DNA of 64,000 bases from UBA3478 sp049596955 (GCA_049596955.1 JBMYMD010000012.1:1-64000); one strand, 5' to 3'; shown: positions 52,725-60,758, counted from the stretch's first letter. Notes: generated from the letters alone by a model not told the origin. Made by a program: numbers and translations.

Positions 52725-52732
52725 CAAAAATA
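52725..52732 (-). promoter_or_regulatory. -7 promoter element of the carotenoid operon
   Basis: On the minus strand this reads TATTTTTG, a consensus match, 21 bases upstream of the regulator start codon. No -33 TTG is found. The inverted repeat just upstream overlaps its first two bases. Confidence 0.7.
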
Positions 52733-52753
52733 CACATTTATTTGAGATGTGTA
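52731..52753. promoter_or_regulatory. Inverted repeat, candidate CarH-like operator
   Basis: TACACAT (52731-52737) and ATGTGTA (52747-52753) form a perfect seven-base inverted repeat with a nine-base spacer. Two bases overlap the -7 box and the rest fills the promoter spacer, so a bound repressor would block RNA polymerase. Confidence 0.6.
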
Positions 52754-52930
52754 CTAAATAAGGTAGAAATAATCTGTTAAAGTCCAGTTTATCTTATAAA
52801 TAGACGCTTTCACCCCGCAATAGGCTTAAAGACATCGAAATTATTAATAGTTATTCACATTCTATGTAGATTAGGTATTTTAATTTTTAGGCTAAAATGC
52901 ACAAACACCATCCATTTTTTAAAATCAGGG

Positions 52931-52944
52931 TGTGAAAATTCACA
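52931..52944. repeat. Palindrome TGTGAA-AA-TTCACA
   Basis: A six-base inverted repeat with a two-base spacer, 228 bases upstream of the regulator gene. It is similar in shape to CRP/FNR-type sites but the regulator, if any, is unknown. Confidence 0.35.
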
Positions 52945-53187
52945 TTTTGAGCAATTTTAATTTTGTTTAATGATTTTGTAATTATGATTAAATTTTTGAT
53001 ATTTTTAAATTATATCTATTTTTTAAGGTAGATATTGAATATTATTAAAGAAAAACTTAAATAAGAGTCATTATGATGACAATATCTAAATCATATTAAT
53101 AGGCATAAAACTCAAGAAAATCTTATGAGTTAAACAAAAGTAGATAGCAATAGATGGATCATTTCACCTATTCCTACTGGCAAGCGA

Positions 53188-53208
53188 TTGATCAGTACGA
53201 ATGATCAA
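53188..53208. repeat. Inverted repeat TTGATCA-N7-TGATCAA
   Basis: A perfect seven-base inverted repeat with a seven-base spacer, standing between the carotenoid regulator gene and the tRNA terminator. No T run follows on either side, so it does not look like a terminator. Confidence 0.4.
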
Positions 53209-53234
53209 AATCTTTGATGGTTTAGATGTAAATG

Positions 53235-53263
53235 AAAAAAGCGCAAGAAATGATGCGCTTTTT
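53235..53263 (-). terminator. Intrinsic terminator after tRNA-Leu
   Basis: The stem AAAAAGCGCA/TGCGCTTTTT with an eight-base loop lies just past the 3' end of tRNA-Leu on the minus strand, followed by six T bases in that direction. Confidence 0.85.
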
Positions 53264-53269
53264 ATCAAG

Positions 53270-53352
53270 TGCTCACGACTGGAGTCGAACCAGCACGTCC
53301 GTAGGACACTACCCCCTCAAGGTAGCGCGTCTACCAATTCCGCCACGTGAGC
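53270..53352 (-). tRNA. tRNA-Leu (GAG)
   Basis: The 83-base minus-strand tRNA has acceptor GCTCACG/CGTGAGC, a leucine-type long variable arm, anticodon loop TTGAGGG with GAG, and discriminator A. CCA is not encoded. Confidence 0.95.
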
Positions 53353-53359
53353 CTATACA

Positions 53360-53391
53360 AAAAAAGTTAAGGCTACCGCCTTAACTTTTTT
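53360..53391 (-). terminator. Perfect hairpin between tRNA-Lys and tRNA-Leu
   Basis: AAAAAGTTAAGGC (53361-53373) pairs with GCCTTAACTTTTT (53378-53390) around a four-base loop, a 13-pair stem with A and T tracts. It looks like a terminator for tRNA-Lys, working in either direction, yet tRNA-Leu follows on the same strand. Confidence 0.7.
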
Positions 53392-53392
53392 G

Positions 53393-53465
53393 TGACCTGA
53401 CTGGGGCTCGAACCCAGGACCCTCTCCTTAAAAGGGAGATGCTCTACCAACTGAGCTATCAGGTC
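53393..53465 (-). tRNA. tRNA-Lys (TTT)
   Basis: The 73-base minus-strand tRNA has acceptor GACCTGA/TCAGGTC, D-arm TAGCTCAGTTGGTAGAGC, anticodon TTT within loop CTTTTAA, T-loop TTCGAGC, and discriminator A. Confidence 0.95.
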
Positions 53466-53629
53466 AAATTGCGGGTGCAAATATACAGTCATTTGTCGAT
53501 AAAACAACACTCTTTACCATAAAAAAATTTTGATTTTTGAGTTAAGAATTTAAGGTATTTAGATTTTAACTTAATAGACACGATATTTGTGCAACTTCAT
53601 TGAAGTAAAGCCTTTAAAATTATGCTTAG

Positions 53630-54145
53630 ATGAATATAGTATTGTTGGGTTATATGGGCTGTGGAAAGTCTACAATAGGCAAAAAACTTGCACAGGAGTG
53701 TCAGTTACAATTCTACGATTTAGATGATCTGATTGAAAATCAAGAAGGTCAAGCTATTTCGAAATTATTTGAAACTAAAGGCGAGTTGTATTTTAGAAAA
53801 CGAGAAGCTGAACTCTTAAGGCAGTTTATTTCCAAAAATGACAACTATATTTTGTCCTTGGGAGGTGGAACTCCTTGTTATGCCAATAACATGGATTTTT
53901 TGCTTGAGCAAAATCTGCAAACAGTCTATCTAAAAGCACAACTTAAAACTATAATCGGTCGTTTGCAAGAAGAAAAAGAACAACGACCATTGATCTCAAG
54001 ATTTGATGAATCTGAATTAACTGAATTTATTGCAAAGCACTTATTTGAACGCAGGTTTTTTTATGAGAAAGCCGAGATGCATTTTAGTGTTGATGAAAAA
54101 GGAGTTCAGCAGTCAGTTTTAGAATTGGAGCAATTGTTATTCTAA
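53630..54145 (+). CDS. aroK: Shikimate kinase
   Basis: Phosphorylates shikimate in aromatic amino acid synthesis. The 171-residue protein has the P-loop G-Y-M-G-C-G-K-S-T at 7-15, the D-x-D motif (D-L-D-D-L-I) at about 31-36, R-x-x-E region F-R-K-R-E-A-E and G-G-G-T-P at about 80-84. It is a single gene with a near-consensus element GATATTTG upstream (one mismatch). It overlaps the convergent phosphoribosyltransferase gene by nine bases. Confidence 0.96.
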   Translation: MNIVLLGYMGCGKSTIGKKLAQECQLQFYDLDDLIENQEGQAISKLFETKGELYFRKREAELLRQFISKNDNYILSLGGGTPCYANNMDFLLEQNLQTVYLKAQLKTIIGRLQEEKEQRPLISRFDESELTEFIAKHLFERRFFYEKAEMHFSVDEKGVQQSVLELEQLLF

Positions 54146-54640
54146 TACCACCTGAAAGGAATCTCTATCTAAACTTACTCTAACGTTTTCATGAGAAGAT
54201 GTCGATAAAGAAATTCCTTTAAAATCTGCTTTTACCGGATATTTTTTATGATTTCTGTTGACCAAAACTGCAGTTTTTATTTGCCGCATAGGTTGTTTTA
54301 AAAAAGGCTGCAGACTAAACAACAATGTTGAACCAGAATTGAGAACATCGTCAATCACTACAACTGATTTTTGGTTTAAATCTTGCGAATCGAGCTCAGG
54401 GTTTAAAACAATATCTTTTTCTATAGGATTCTTTTTGTCCATCTCTATAGCCAGTAATTGTATATTCAGATCACTTATTTCATTCAGCTGTTCTGTTATC
54501 AATTGAGCGAGAATGAATCCTTCACCTCGCACTCCTGCGACAATTAACTCTCGTTCAGAAATATTGTCTTCGTAAACTTGATAGGCTATTCTCTTAATGA
54601 TGTGAGTGATTTGCTCGTGGGCAAGTATGATGTCTTTCAT
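54137..54640 (-). CDS. Phosphoribosyltransferase family protein (PyrR-like)
   Basis: A 167-residue protein of the type I PRTase fold with the PRPP loop V-V-V-I-D-D-V-L-N-S-G-S-T-L at 93-106 and an early G-V-R-G-E-G motif near 36-41. The size and pattern resemble PyrR, the pyrimidine regulator/uracil phosphoribosyltransferase. No pyrimidine genes are nearby, so its substrate is open. Its start overlaps the S4-domain protein gene by four bases. Confidence 0.88.
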   Translation of the reverse strand: MKDIILAHEQITHIIKRIAYQVYEDNISERELIVAGVRGEGFILAQLITEQLNEISDLNIQLLAIEMDKKNPIEKDIVLNPELDSQDLNQKSVVVIDDVLNSGSTLLFSLQPFLKQPMRQIKTAVLVNRNHKKYPVKADFKGISLSTSSHENVRVSLDRDSFQVVLE

Positions 54641-55008
54641 GATTGATCTTCAATGTAGTCTTTTAAATCCCTTCGGTCTTTTTTTGTTGGTCGCCCTGTA
54701 CCTTTTTCTCTGTAATATTTTTGGGCTAATGTAGAGAGCTCTGCGTTAGAAAAAGCATCGGCTTCGGTTAAATCCTTTCTAAATTGGTCTAACCATTTTG
54801 CTCCCATTCTTGATTCTGGTATTGCTAATATTTCTAATTTACGTTCGATCTGATTAATTCGCGTTTTGATAATATCTCCAGCAAAAACCTCTTTTGATGG
54901 TTTGGTATTTTCATCATTTAATAACACCCTTCCTTTTTTACACGCTTCTGTAGCTTGAGTGCGGGTCTTATAATATCGGGTACACCACAAAAATTTATCG
55001 ATACGCAT
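54637..55008 (-). CDS. S4-domain RNA-binding protein (Hsp15-like)
   Basis: A 123-residue basic protein with an N-terminal S4 domain (M-R-I-D-K-F-L-W-C-T-R-Y-Y-K-T-R at 1-16; V-L-L-N near 29) and a basic tail (G-R-P-T-K-K-D-R-R). It matches the heat-shock protein 15 family, which in E. coli recycles free 50S subunits carrying nascent chains. It is coupled to the phosphoribosyltransferase gene downstream. Confidence 0.9.
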   Translation of the reverse strand: MRIDKFLWCTRYYKTRTQATEACKKGRVLLNDENTKPSKEVFAGDIIKTRINQIERKLEILAIPESRMGAKWLDQFRKDLTEADAFSNAELSTLAQKYYREKGTGRPTKKDRRDLKDYIEDQS

Positions 55009-55036
55009 TACGCAAAACTTTGTTAAAGGTCTCCTA

Positions 55037-55044
55037 CAAAAATA
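55037..55044 (-). promoter_or_regulatory. -7 promoter element for the S4-PRTase operon
   Basis: On the minus strand this reads TATTTTTG, a consensus match, 28 bases before the S4 protein start codon. Confidence 0.55.
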
Positions 55045-55084
55045 GCGGAAAATTGTATCTTGCGCGCTTAAATAGGAAATACAT

Positions 55085-56071
55085 ATGCGTAAGGTCTTAG
55101 TGACATTAGGTTTACTGCTATTAATAGTAGCTTGTAAGAAAGATGATGATTCAGTGGAAATCGTACCACCTCTCTTTTTATCTGAGGTAGCTCCCGAGGA
55201 TGATGCTGAAATAAGAGCGTTTCTCGATTCACATTTTTACAACTATGAGGAATTTGAAAATCCACCGGCAAACTTTGATTATCGAATTATTCTCGATACT
55301 ATCGCTGGAGATAACAGCGATAAGAGACCACTCTCTGAATTTGTGCAAAATGGAACAGCTCTAGTGAATTCTTTTGAGTTCACTCTGGATTATGAAGAGA
55401 GCGATATTGAGCATACCTATTATTATTTCACAGCAAGAGAAGGAGAGGGTCCAAAGCCAAGCACAGCTGATTCTGTTTTTGTTCGTTATCAAGGACAATT
55501 ATTAAACGGGAATATCTTTGACCAAGTTGCTGATGGAGGTATATGGTTCGATTTGGCACAGATTCAAGCCCCACTTCAAGGGTTTAGAGGTTTTGCAGAA
55601 GGAATGCAACATTTCAATTCTGGTGGAACACCAATTGTAAATAACGATGGTACTTTTTCAGTTGAAAACTACGGGGTAGGAATGTTTATTTTTCCCTCAG
55701 GACTAGGAGCTTTTAATAGCTTGTCGGCAAGGATACCTCAATATGCACCGCTCGTATTTCAAGTAGATTTATTGACCTACAATCCCACCGATCACGACGG
55801 CGATGGAATTCCCTCGATTCAAGAGGATTTAAACGGTAATGGTTACCTGTATGACGATAATACTGACGCTGATTACGAGAATGAGATTAATTCGAATCTA
55901 TTTGCTGACTTTTTAGATACCGATGATGACGGAGATGGGTATAGAACTCGACTAGAAATTACATTTGACCAAGAAGGTAACCCTGTTTTCTTAGACACAG
56001 ATAACGACGGTATCTTCGACCACTTGGATGCCGACAGTTGGCCTCCAAGCGCCGAAGAAGAAGACAATTAA
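55085..56071 (+). CDS. FKBP-type peptidyl-prolyl isomerase lipoprotein with calcium-like repeats
   Basis: A 328-residue lipoprotein with lipobox I-V-A-C17. An FKBP domain spans about 125-232 (D-S-V-F-V-R-Y-Q-G-Q-L-L-N-G-N-I-F-D-Q, G-F-A-E-G-M, P-S-G-L-G). The C-terminal 95 residues carry several D-x-D-x-D-G loops (D-H-D-G-D-G-I near 236-242, D-T-D-D-D-G-D-G near 277-284, D-T-D-N-D-G-I near 303-309), the pattern of thrombospondin type-3 calcium repeats. It is probably an outer-membrane or surface folding factor. Confidence 0.88.
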   Translation: MRKVLVTLGLLLLIVACKKDDDSVEIVPPLFLSEVAPEDDAEIRAFLDSHFYNYEEFENPPANFDYRIILDTIAGDNSDKRPLSEFVQNGTALVNSFEFTLDYEESDIEHTYYYFTAREGEGPKPSTADSVFVRYQGQLLNGNIFDQVADGGIWFDLAQIQAPLQGFRGFAEGMQHFNSGGTPIVNNDGTFSVENYGVGMFIFPSGLGAFNSLSARIPQYAPLVFQVDLLTYNPTDHDGDGIPSIQEDLNGNGYLYDDNTDADYENEINSNLFADFLDTDDDGDGYRTRLEITFDQEGNPVFLDTDNDGIFDHLDADSWPPSAEEEDN

Positions 56072-56658
56072 AGTTTTAGGGATAAATTGAGTATCAGCTG
56101 TTTTTGACGAAGGTCTAAACGGTCTGCACTTATGCTTGTAATTCCGCTGAGAAGATTTACCTCATTGGCATTCATGCCTCTTTCATACCTTACATCAAGC
56201 CCTAATTTTTTTCCGAGATTGATTCCCACGCCTAGCTGGGTACCCACCGTAAAAGCCTTAGCATCATCGAGAAGACTCTGGCCCTCAATATCGGAGTTTA
56301 AAAGAATTTGAATTGAAGGACCTGCAAAGAAATTGAGACCAAATAATTTTATTCCAGCCAAAACAGGAACATCAAGTTTAGAAATTTTTAAGTCCGCATC
56401 TTCATCATAATTAGATTGCGTTTGGGTGTACAACAATTCTGGTCTTAGAAAAATCTTGTTACCAAGTTTTCCATAGACTCCGATGTGGAAACCTCCCTGA
56501 GTTGCTGATGAGAGACTCAGATCTGATAATTCAGACCTAATTTCACCGTTTGAATTAAAATTCAAACCTGCGTTAATACCAAAAGAACTTCCTTTTTGCG
56601 CATTTACGCTTAAAACGGTAAAGGCGAGTAATAATCCAAAAAAACTGATTTTTTTCAT
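56068..56658 (-). CDS. Outer-membrane beta-barrel protein (PorT-like family)
   Basis: A 196-residue protein with a signal peptide (about 1-20, V-N-A-Q). The mature part has alternating short hydrophobic strands and glycines (F-G-I-N-A-G-L-N-F, G-F-H-I-G-V-Y-G-K-L, F-L-R-P-E-L-L-Y) and ends in L-I-L-N-L-S-L-K-L, with a hydrophobic C-terminal residue as in barrel proteins. It fits the outer-membrane porin-like/PorT families of Bacteroidota. It starts 12 bases after the transketolase C-subunit gene. Confidence 0.88.
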   Translation of the reverse strand: MKKISFFGLLLAFTVLSVNAQKGSSFGINAGLNFNSNGEIRSELSDLSLSSATQGGFHIGVYGKLGNKIFLRPELLYTQTQSNYDEDADLKISKLDVPVLAGIKLFGLNFFAGPSIQILLNSDIEGQSLLDDAKAFTVGTQLGVGINLGKKLGLDVRYERGMNANEVNLLSGITSISADRLDLRQKQLILNLSLKL

Positions 56659-56669
56659 GTTAGAAATAT

Positions 56670-57626
56670 TTAAGATTTACGTGAAATCGCACGAAGGGCA
56701 GCGGCCTCAATGGCTTTCGCATCTATTTGATACTTTGCCATGAGTTGCGCTGGGGTACCACTTTCTCCAAAAGTGTCCTGCGTTGCGACGAACTCTTGAA
56801 CTGTAGGCAAATGTTGTGCCAAAGTTCTAGATATACTCTCACCAAGTCCCCCAAGATAATTGTGTTCTTCTGCTGAAACTACGCATTTTGTCTTTCGAGC
56901 AGAATCGATAATAGCTTTTTCGTCTAATGGCTTTATGGTGTGAATATCAATCACTTCTGCCGATATGCCTTGGTCATTTAGGGCTTGTGCGGCTTGAATT
57001 GCTTCCCATACAAGATGGCCTGTTGCCATAATACTAACATCGGTTCCTTCAATCATTTTCAGAGCCTTACCTATTTCAAAGTTTTGATCTACAGGAGTAA
57101 AGTTAGCTACCTTAGGTCGACCAAATCTTAAATAAACCGGTCCTTGATGCTCGGCAATAGCCAGTGTTGCTGCTTTGGTTTGGTTGTAATCACATGGATT
57201 GATCACCGTCATTCCAGGGAGCATCTTCATCAATCCAATATCTTCTAAGATCTGATGTGTAGCTCCGTCTTCACCCAAAGTTAAACCAGCATGTGATGCA
57301 CAAATTTTCACATTCTTACCAGAATAGGCTATTGATTGTCTAATCTGGTCATATACCCGTCCTGTTGAAAAGTTAGCAAAGGTTCCAGTAAAAGGGATTT
57401 TGCCTCCAATGGTAAGACCCGCTGCAATCCCCATCATATTGGCCTCTGCAATTCCCACCTGGAAGAAACGTTCTGGATTTTCGTCAATAAAGGTTTGTAT
57501 TTTTAAAGAACCTACTAAATCAGCACATAAGGCCACTACTTGCGGATTGGTTCTTCCCAGTTCAGTCATGGCATCACCGAAACCACTTCTTGTGTCTTTT
57601 TTTCCTTGATCTTTATATATTTTCAT
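56670..57626 (-). CDS. Transketolase, C-terminal subunit
   Basis: Half of a split transketolase, carrying the pyrimidine-binding and C-terminal domains: G-D-A-M-T-E-L, the G-I-A-E-A-N-M-M-G-I-A-A-G segment at about 58-70, G-E-D-G-A-T-H-Q-I near 119-127 and P-C-D-Y-N-Q-T-K-A. Its 318 residues complement the N-terminal subunit encoded just upstream (19-base gap). Together they move two-carbon units in the pentose phosphate pathway. Confidence 0.94.
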   Translation of the reverse strand: MKIYKDQGKKDTRSGFGDAMTELGRTNPQVVALCADLVGSLKIQTFIDENPERFFQVGIAEANMMGIAAGLTIGGKIPFTGTFANFSTGRVYDQIRQSIAYSGKNVKICASHAGLTLGEDGATHQILEDIGLMKMLPGMTVINPCDYNQTKAATLAIAEHQGPVYLRFGRPKVANFTPVDQNFEIGKALKMIEGTDVSIMATGHLVWEAIQAAQALNDQGISAEVIDIHTIKPLDEKAIIDSARKTKCVVSAEEHNYLGGLGESISRTLAQHLPTVQEFVATQDTFGESGTPAQLMAKYQIDAKAIEAAALRAISRKS

Positions 57627-57645
57627 TATTTCGAGGTCTTTCTGA

Positions 57646-58491
57646 TTAATAATCTCCTAGGGTTTCAGGATTTTGGGCAAGAGCGGTTTCTAACTGCTCA
57701 TCGTTAGGAGCTTTACCGTGCCATGCATGAGTGTGCATCATAAAATCTACACCATTACCCATCACTGTATTCATTACAATACATACTGGCTTACCTTTTC
57801 CGGTTTCTGATTTGGCCTGCTTTAGAACTTCAACGACTTGATTAAGGTCGTTTCCGTCTTCAATACTCAAAACAGTCCAACCAAAGGTTTTAAATTTTTC
57901 TCCAATATCGCCAAGGGCACATACATCCTCTGTCGTTCCGTCGATTTGTTGTCCGTTTCGATCTATGGTAGCGATAAGGTTATCTACTTTATTAGCCGAA
58001 GCATACATAATAGCCTCCCAGTTTTGACCTTCTTGAAGTTCACCATCTCCGTGAAGACTATAAACGATACTTGCGTCTGCATTCAGCTTTTTGGCTTGTG
58101 CGGCACCTAAGGCTACAGACATTCCCTGGCCCAATGAGCCTGATGCAATTCTTATACCTGGCAGGCCTTCGTGTGTGGTGGGGTGTCCTTGAAGCCTTGA
58201 GTCTAATAATCGGAAAGTATTTAATTCATGCACAGGAAAATAGCCTCTTCTGGCCAAAACACTGTAGTATACGGGAGAAATGTGTCCGTTAGATAAAAAG
58301 AAGAGATCTTCACCTTTTCCATCCATATCAAAGGAGGTGTCTTGGGTCATGATTTCATTGTACAAGGCGACAAAATATTCAGCACAGCCAAGTGATCCTC
58401 CAGGATGTCCGGAATTCACTTTATGAACCATTCTCAAGATGTCTCTTCGAACTTGGGTAACAAGTTTTTCTAAGTCGTGTAGGTTATTCAT
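57646..58491 (-). CDS. Transketolase, N-terminal subunit
   Basis: Thiamine diphosphate-binding half of split transketolase, 281 residues. H-P-G-G-S-L-G at about 29-35, G-H-I-S-P-V-Y near 69-75, G-S-L-G-Q-G near 117-122 and the thiamine motif H-G-D-G-E-L-Q-E-G-Q-N-W-E-A near 146-159 are seen. It is cotranscribed with the C-terminal subunit. A TACTTTTA element lies 21 bases upstream on the minus strand. Confidence 0.94.
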   Translation of the reverse strand: MNNLHDLEKLVTQVRRDILRMVHKVNSGHPGGSLGCAEYFVALYNEIMTQDTSFDMDGKGEDLFFLSNGHISPVYYSVLARRGYFPVHELNTFRLLDSRLQGHPTTHEGLPGIRIASGSLGQGMSVALGAAQAKKLNADASIVYSLHGDGELQEGQNWEAIMYASANKVDNLIATIDRNGQQIDGTTEDVCALGDIGEKFKTFGWTVLSIEDGNDLNQVVEVLKQAKSETGKGKPVCIVMNTVMGNGVDFMMHTHAWHGKAPNDEQLETALAQNPETLGDY

Positions 58492-58511
58492 GTTGATTGA
58501 TTAATATTCGA

Positions 58512-58519
58512 TAAAAGTA
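58512..58519 (-). promoter_or_regulatory. Possible -7 element for the transketolase operon
   Basis: On the minus strand this reads TACTTTTA, one mismatch to TAnnTTTG, 20 bases upstream of the start codon and next to the divergent tgt promoter. Confidence 0.35.
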
Positions 58520-58525
58520 ACACCT

Positions 58526-58533
58526 TATCTTTG
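58526..58533 (+). promoter_or_regulatory. -7 promoter element for tgt
   Basis: TATCTTTG, a consensus match, ends 18 bases before the TTG start at 58552. An upstream TTG that would begin a longer frame is part of this element. Confidence 0.65.
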
Positions 58534-58551
58534 CCTTATAAAGAAAAACGA

Positions 58552-59676
58552 TTGAAATTTAGTTTAGAAAAAATTGAGGGTAAGGCAAGAGCAGGTTCAA
58601 TCGTGACGGACCACGGTGAGATAAAAACACCAATGTTTATGCCCGTTGGAACACTAGCCACCGTAAAAGGGGTTCACCAACACGAACTCAAAGAAGATAC
58701 AAAAGCACCAATTATTCTTGGTAATACTTATCACTTATATCTTCGTCCTGGAATAGAGGTCATTAAAAAAGCAGGAGGGTTGCATCGTTTTATGGGATGG
58801 GATAGAAGCATTCTAACTGATAGTGGTGGTTACCAAGTCTATTCTTTAGCAGATAATCGTAAAATAAATGAAAACGGAGTTCAATTTAAATCACACATTG
58901 ACGGCTCAAAGCATTTGTTTACTCCAGAAAGTGTAATGCAAATTGAACGCGATATCGGAGCAGACATCATCATGGCCTTTGATGAATGCACGCCCTATCC
59001 CTGTGATTACAAATACGCAAGTGATTCTATGCACATGACCCATCGCTGGTTAGATCGCTGCATCAATGCCTTAGCCCAAATTCCATATACCTATGAGTAC
59101 GAGCAGGCTTTTTTCCCAATTGTTCAAGGTTCTGTGTTTAAGGACCTGAGAATTCAGTCTGCCGAATACATCGCAAAAGCAGATGCCTTTGGCAATGCCA
59201 TAGGAGGTTTATCAGTCGGAGAACCTGCTGAAGAAATGTATGCAATGAGTGAGGTGGTTTGCAATGTTTTACCAGAGCAAAAACCAAGATATTTAATGGG
59301 GGTGGGTACTCCGATAAATTTATTAGAAAATATTGCTCTAGGTATCGATATGTTCGATTGTGTAATGCCGACTAGAAATGCGCGAAATGGGATGCTATTT
59401 ACCACGGAAGGAACCATAAATATCAAAAACAAAAAGTGGTATGACGACTTTTCACCCATTGATGAAAATGCACACTCCTATGTAGATACTTCTTATTCAA
59501 AAGCCTATTTAAGACATTTGTTTGTAGCAAACGAATTTTTGGGTAAACAAATCGCCTCTCTTCACAATTTGGCTTTTTATCTTTGGTTAGTTAAAGAAGC
59601 CAGAAGACATATTTTAGAAGGAGATTTTTACCAGTGGAAAAACAAGATGGTTTTAAAAATGGACAAACGCCTGTGA
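58552..59676 (+). CDS. tgt: Queuine/7-aminomethyl-7-deazaguanine tRNA-ribosyltransferase
   Basis: Inserts a queuosine precursor at tRNA position 34. I start at TTG 58552, giving M-K-F-S-L-E-K-I and 374 residues; a TTG seven codons earlier lies inside the promoter. D-S-G-G-Y-Q-V-Y, D-E-C-T-P-Y-P and M-P-T-R-N-A-R-N-G are intact. The usual zinc segment C-x-C-x-x-C before Y-S-R-A-Y-L-R-H-L reads A307-H-S-Y-V-D-T, so the three cysteines are absent. The enzyme may be zinc-free. It overlaps the permease gene by four bases. Confidence 0.94.
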   Translation: MKFSLEKIEGKARAGSIVTDHGEIKTPMFMPVGTLATVKGVHQHELKEDTKAPIILGNTYHLYLRPGIEVIKKAGGLHRFMGWDRSILTDSGGYQVYSLADNRKINENGVQFKSHIDGSKHLFTPESVMQIERDIGADIIMAFDECTPYPCDYKYASDSMHMTHRWLDRCINALAQIPYTYEYEQAFFPIVQGSVFKDLRIQSAEYIAKADAFGNAIGGLSVGEPAEEMYAMSEVVCNVLPEQKPRYLMGVGTPINLLENIALGIDMFDCVMPTRNARNGMLFTTEGTINIKNKKWYDDFSPIDENAHSYVDTSYSKAYLRHLFVANEFLGKQIASLHNLAFYLWLVKEARRHILEGDFYQWKNKMVLKMDKRL

Positions 59677-60758
59677 GACTAACAATATTAGATAAGTACA
59701 TACTGAAAAAGTATTTGACGAGTTTCTTGGGAATGTTCATCATTTTTATTCCGATAAGTATACTCGCAAGTCTCGCGGAGAAAATCAATAATATTTTAGA
59801 CAACAAAGCTCCGTTTTTAGAGGTGTTGGAGTACTATGGAAATTTTACCTTGGTGCTGGGGAATATATTAATGCCCATCTTACTTTTTCTATCTATCATT
59901 TTCTTTACCACTCGATTGACAGAACGAAGTGAAATCGTTGCGATGCTCAGCTCTGGCGTTTCGTTTAACCGATTTTTAAGACCTTACTTTATCGGAGCTA
60001 CTATTGTCGCCATTCTGATTTTTTTAATGGGTTCATTTATCGTTCCCAATGCCAGTGTGCAATACCATGAATTCGAGTACGACTATTTTCACAAGGGACG
60101 AAACGACAGGCAAACGCGAAACATATTCAATCAAATCAACAATCAAGATTATGTTTATGTAAGCTTTTTTGATCCCAATCGAAATATAGGCTATTACTTT
60201 ACCTTCGAACACTTTAATGAAGACCAAACACTGGACTATAAAATAACATCCACTAATATAAAGTGGGTGCCAGTTGACACCATTTACAGTTTAACCTCTT
60301 ACACCAAACGAAAATTTAGAGAAGGCAAAGAAATCATTGAAAAAAAGAGAAAATTAGACACCTTGTTCAATTTCACTATTGATGATTTAATGCCTGTATC
60401 ATACATTGCTGAGACCAAAAATTTATTTGAACTCAATGAATTTATTGACGATCAACAGCGAAGAGGGGCTTCCAACGTCAATGTTTATGTTTTAGCTAAG
60501 TACAAAAGATGGGCCTTACCAATCTCAGCTTACATTCTGACTATTATAGCAGTTTCTGTAGCCTCTATAAAGAGAAGGGGAGGAATGGGAGCTACTCTTG
60601 CCTTCGGAATGTTCATTGGATTTATTTATGTCTTTTTTGAACGCGTTTTTGGGGTGCTCGCAAAACAGGCTGATTTTTCTCCCTTGATGGCCATACTTAT
60701 ACCCAATGTACTTTTTGGAATATTAGCCTTTATTATGTTGCAGAGAGCAAAGCGTTAA
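59673..60758 (+). CDS. LptF/LptG family permease
   Basis: A 361-residue membrane protein of the lipopolysaccharide export permease family. Three N-terminal hydrophobic segments (about 20-45, 57-80, 100-120) precede a large periplasmic part (about 125-270), then three more segments. I choose the GTG at 59673, which overlaps the tgt stop (GTGA) and gives the opening M-R-L-T-I-L-D-K-Y-I-L; a GTG 13 codons earlier is less likely. With LptB it would form the ABC transporter that moves LPS to the outer membrane. Confidence 0.92.
   Translation: MRLTILDKYILKKYLTSFLGMFIIFIPISILASLAEKINNILDNKAPFLEVLEYYGNFTLVLGNILMPILLFLSIIFFTTRLTERSEIVAMLSSGVSFNRFLRPYFIGATIVAILIFLMGSFIVPNASVQYHEFEYDYFHKGRNDRQTRNIFNQINNQDYVYVSFFDPNRNIGYYFTFEHFNEDQTLDYKITSTNIKWVPVDTIYSLTSYTKRKFREGKEIIEKKRKLDTLFNFTIDDLMPVSYIAETKNLFELNEFIDDQQRRGASNVNVYVLAKYKRWALPISAYILTIIAVSVASIKRRGGMGATLAFGMFIGFIYVFFERVFGVLAKQADFSPLMAILIPNVLFGILAFIMLQRAKR

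Larger units (their letters stand above)
52754..53234. other. AT-rich non-coding gap
   Basis: The 566 bases between the regulator gene and tRNA-Leu contain no convincing gene. Apart from the promoter and operator at its left end and a terminator at its right end, I see two symmetric elements, listed separately, and long T- and A-rich stretches. A 12-residue frame at 52897 is not supported. Confidence 0.7.

Noticed and set aside
52897..52935. A 12-residue frame in the non-coding gap
   Set aside because: No promoter or conserved content supports it, and frames this short are expected by chance.
58531..58551. An earlier TTG start for tgt
   Set aside because: This TTG is part of the TATCTTTG promoter box, so it would not be transcribed.
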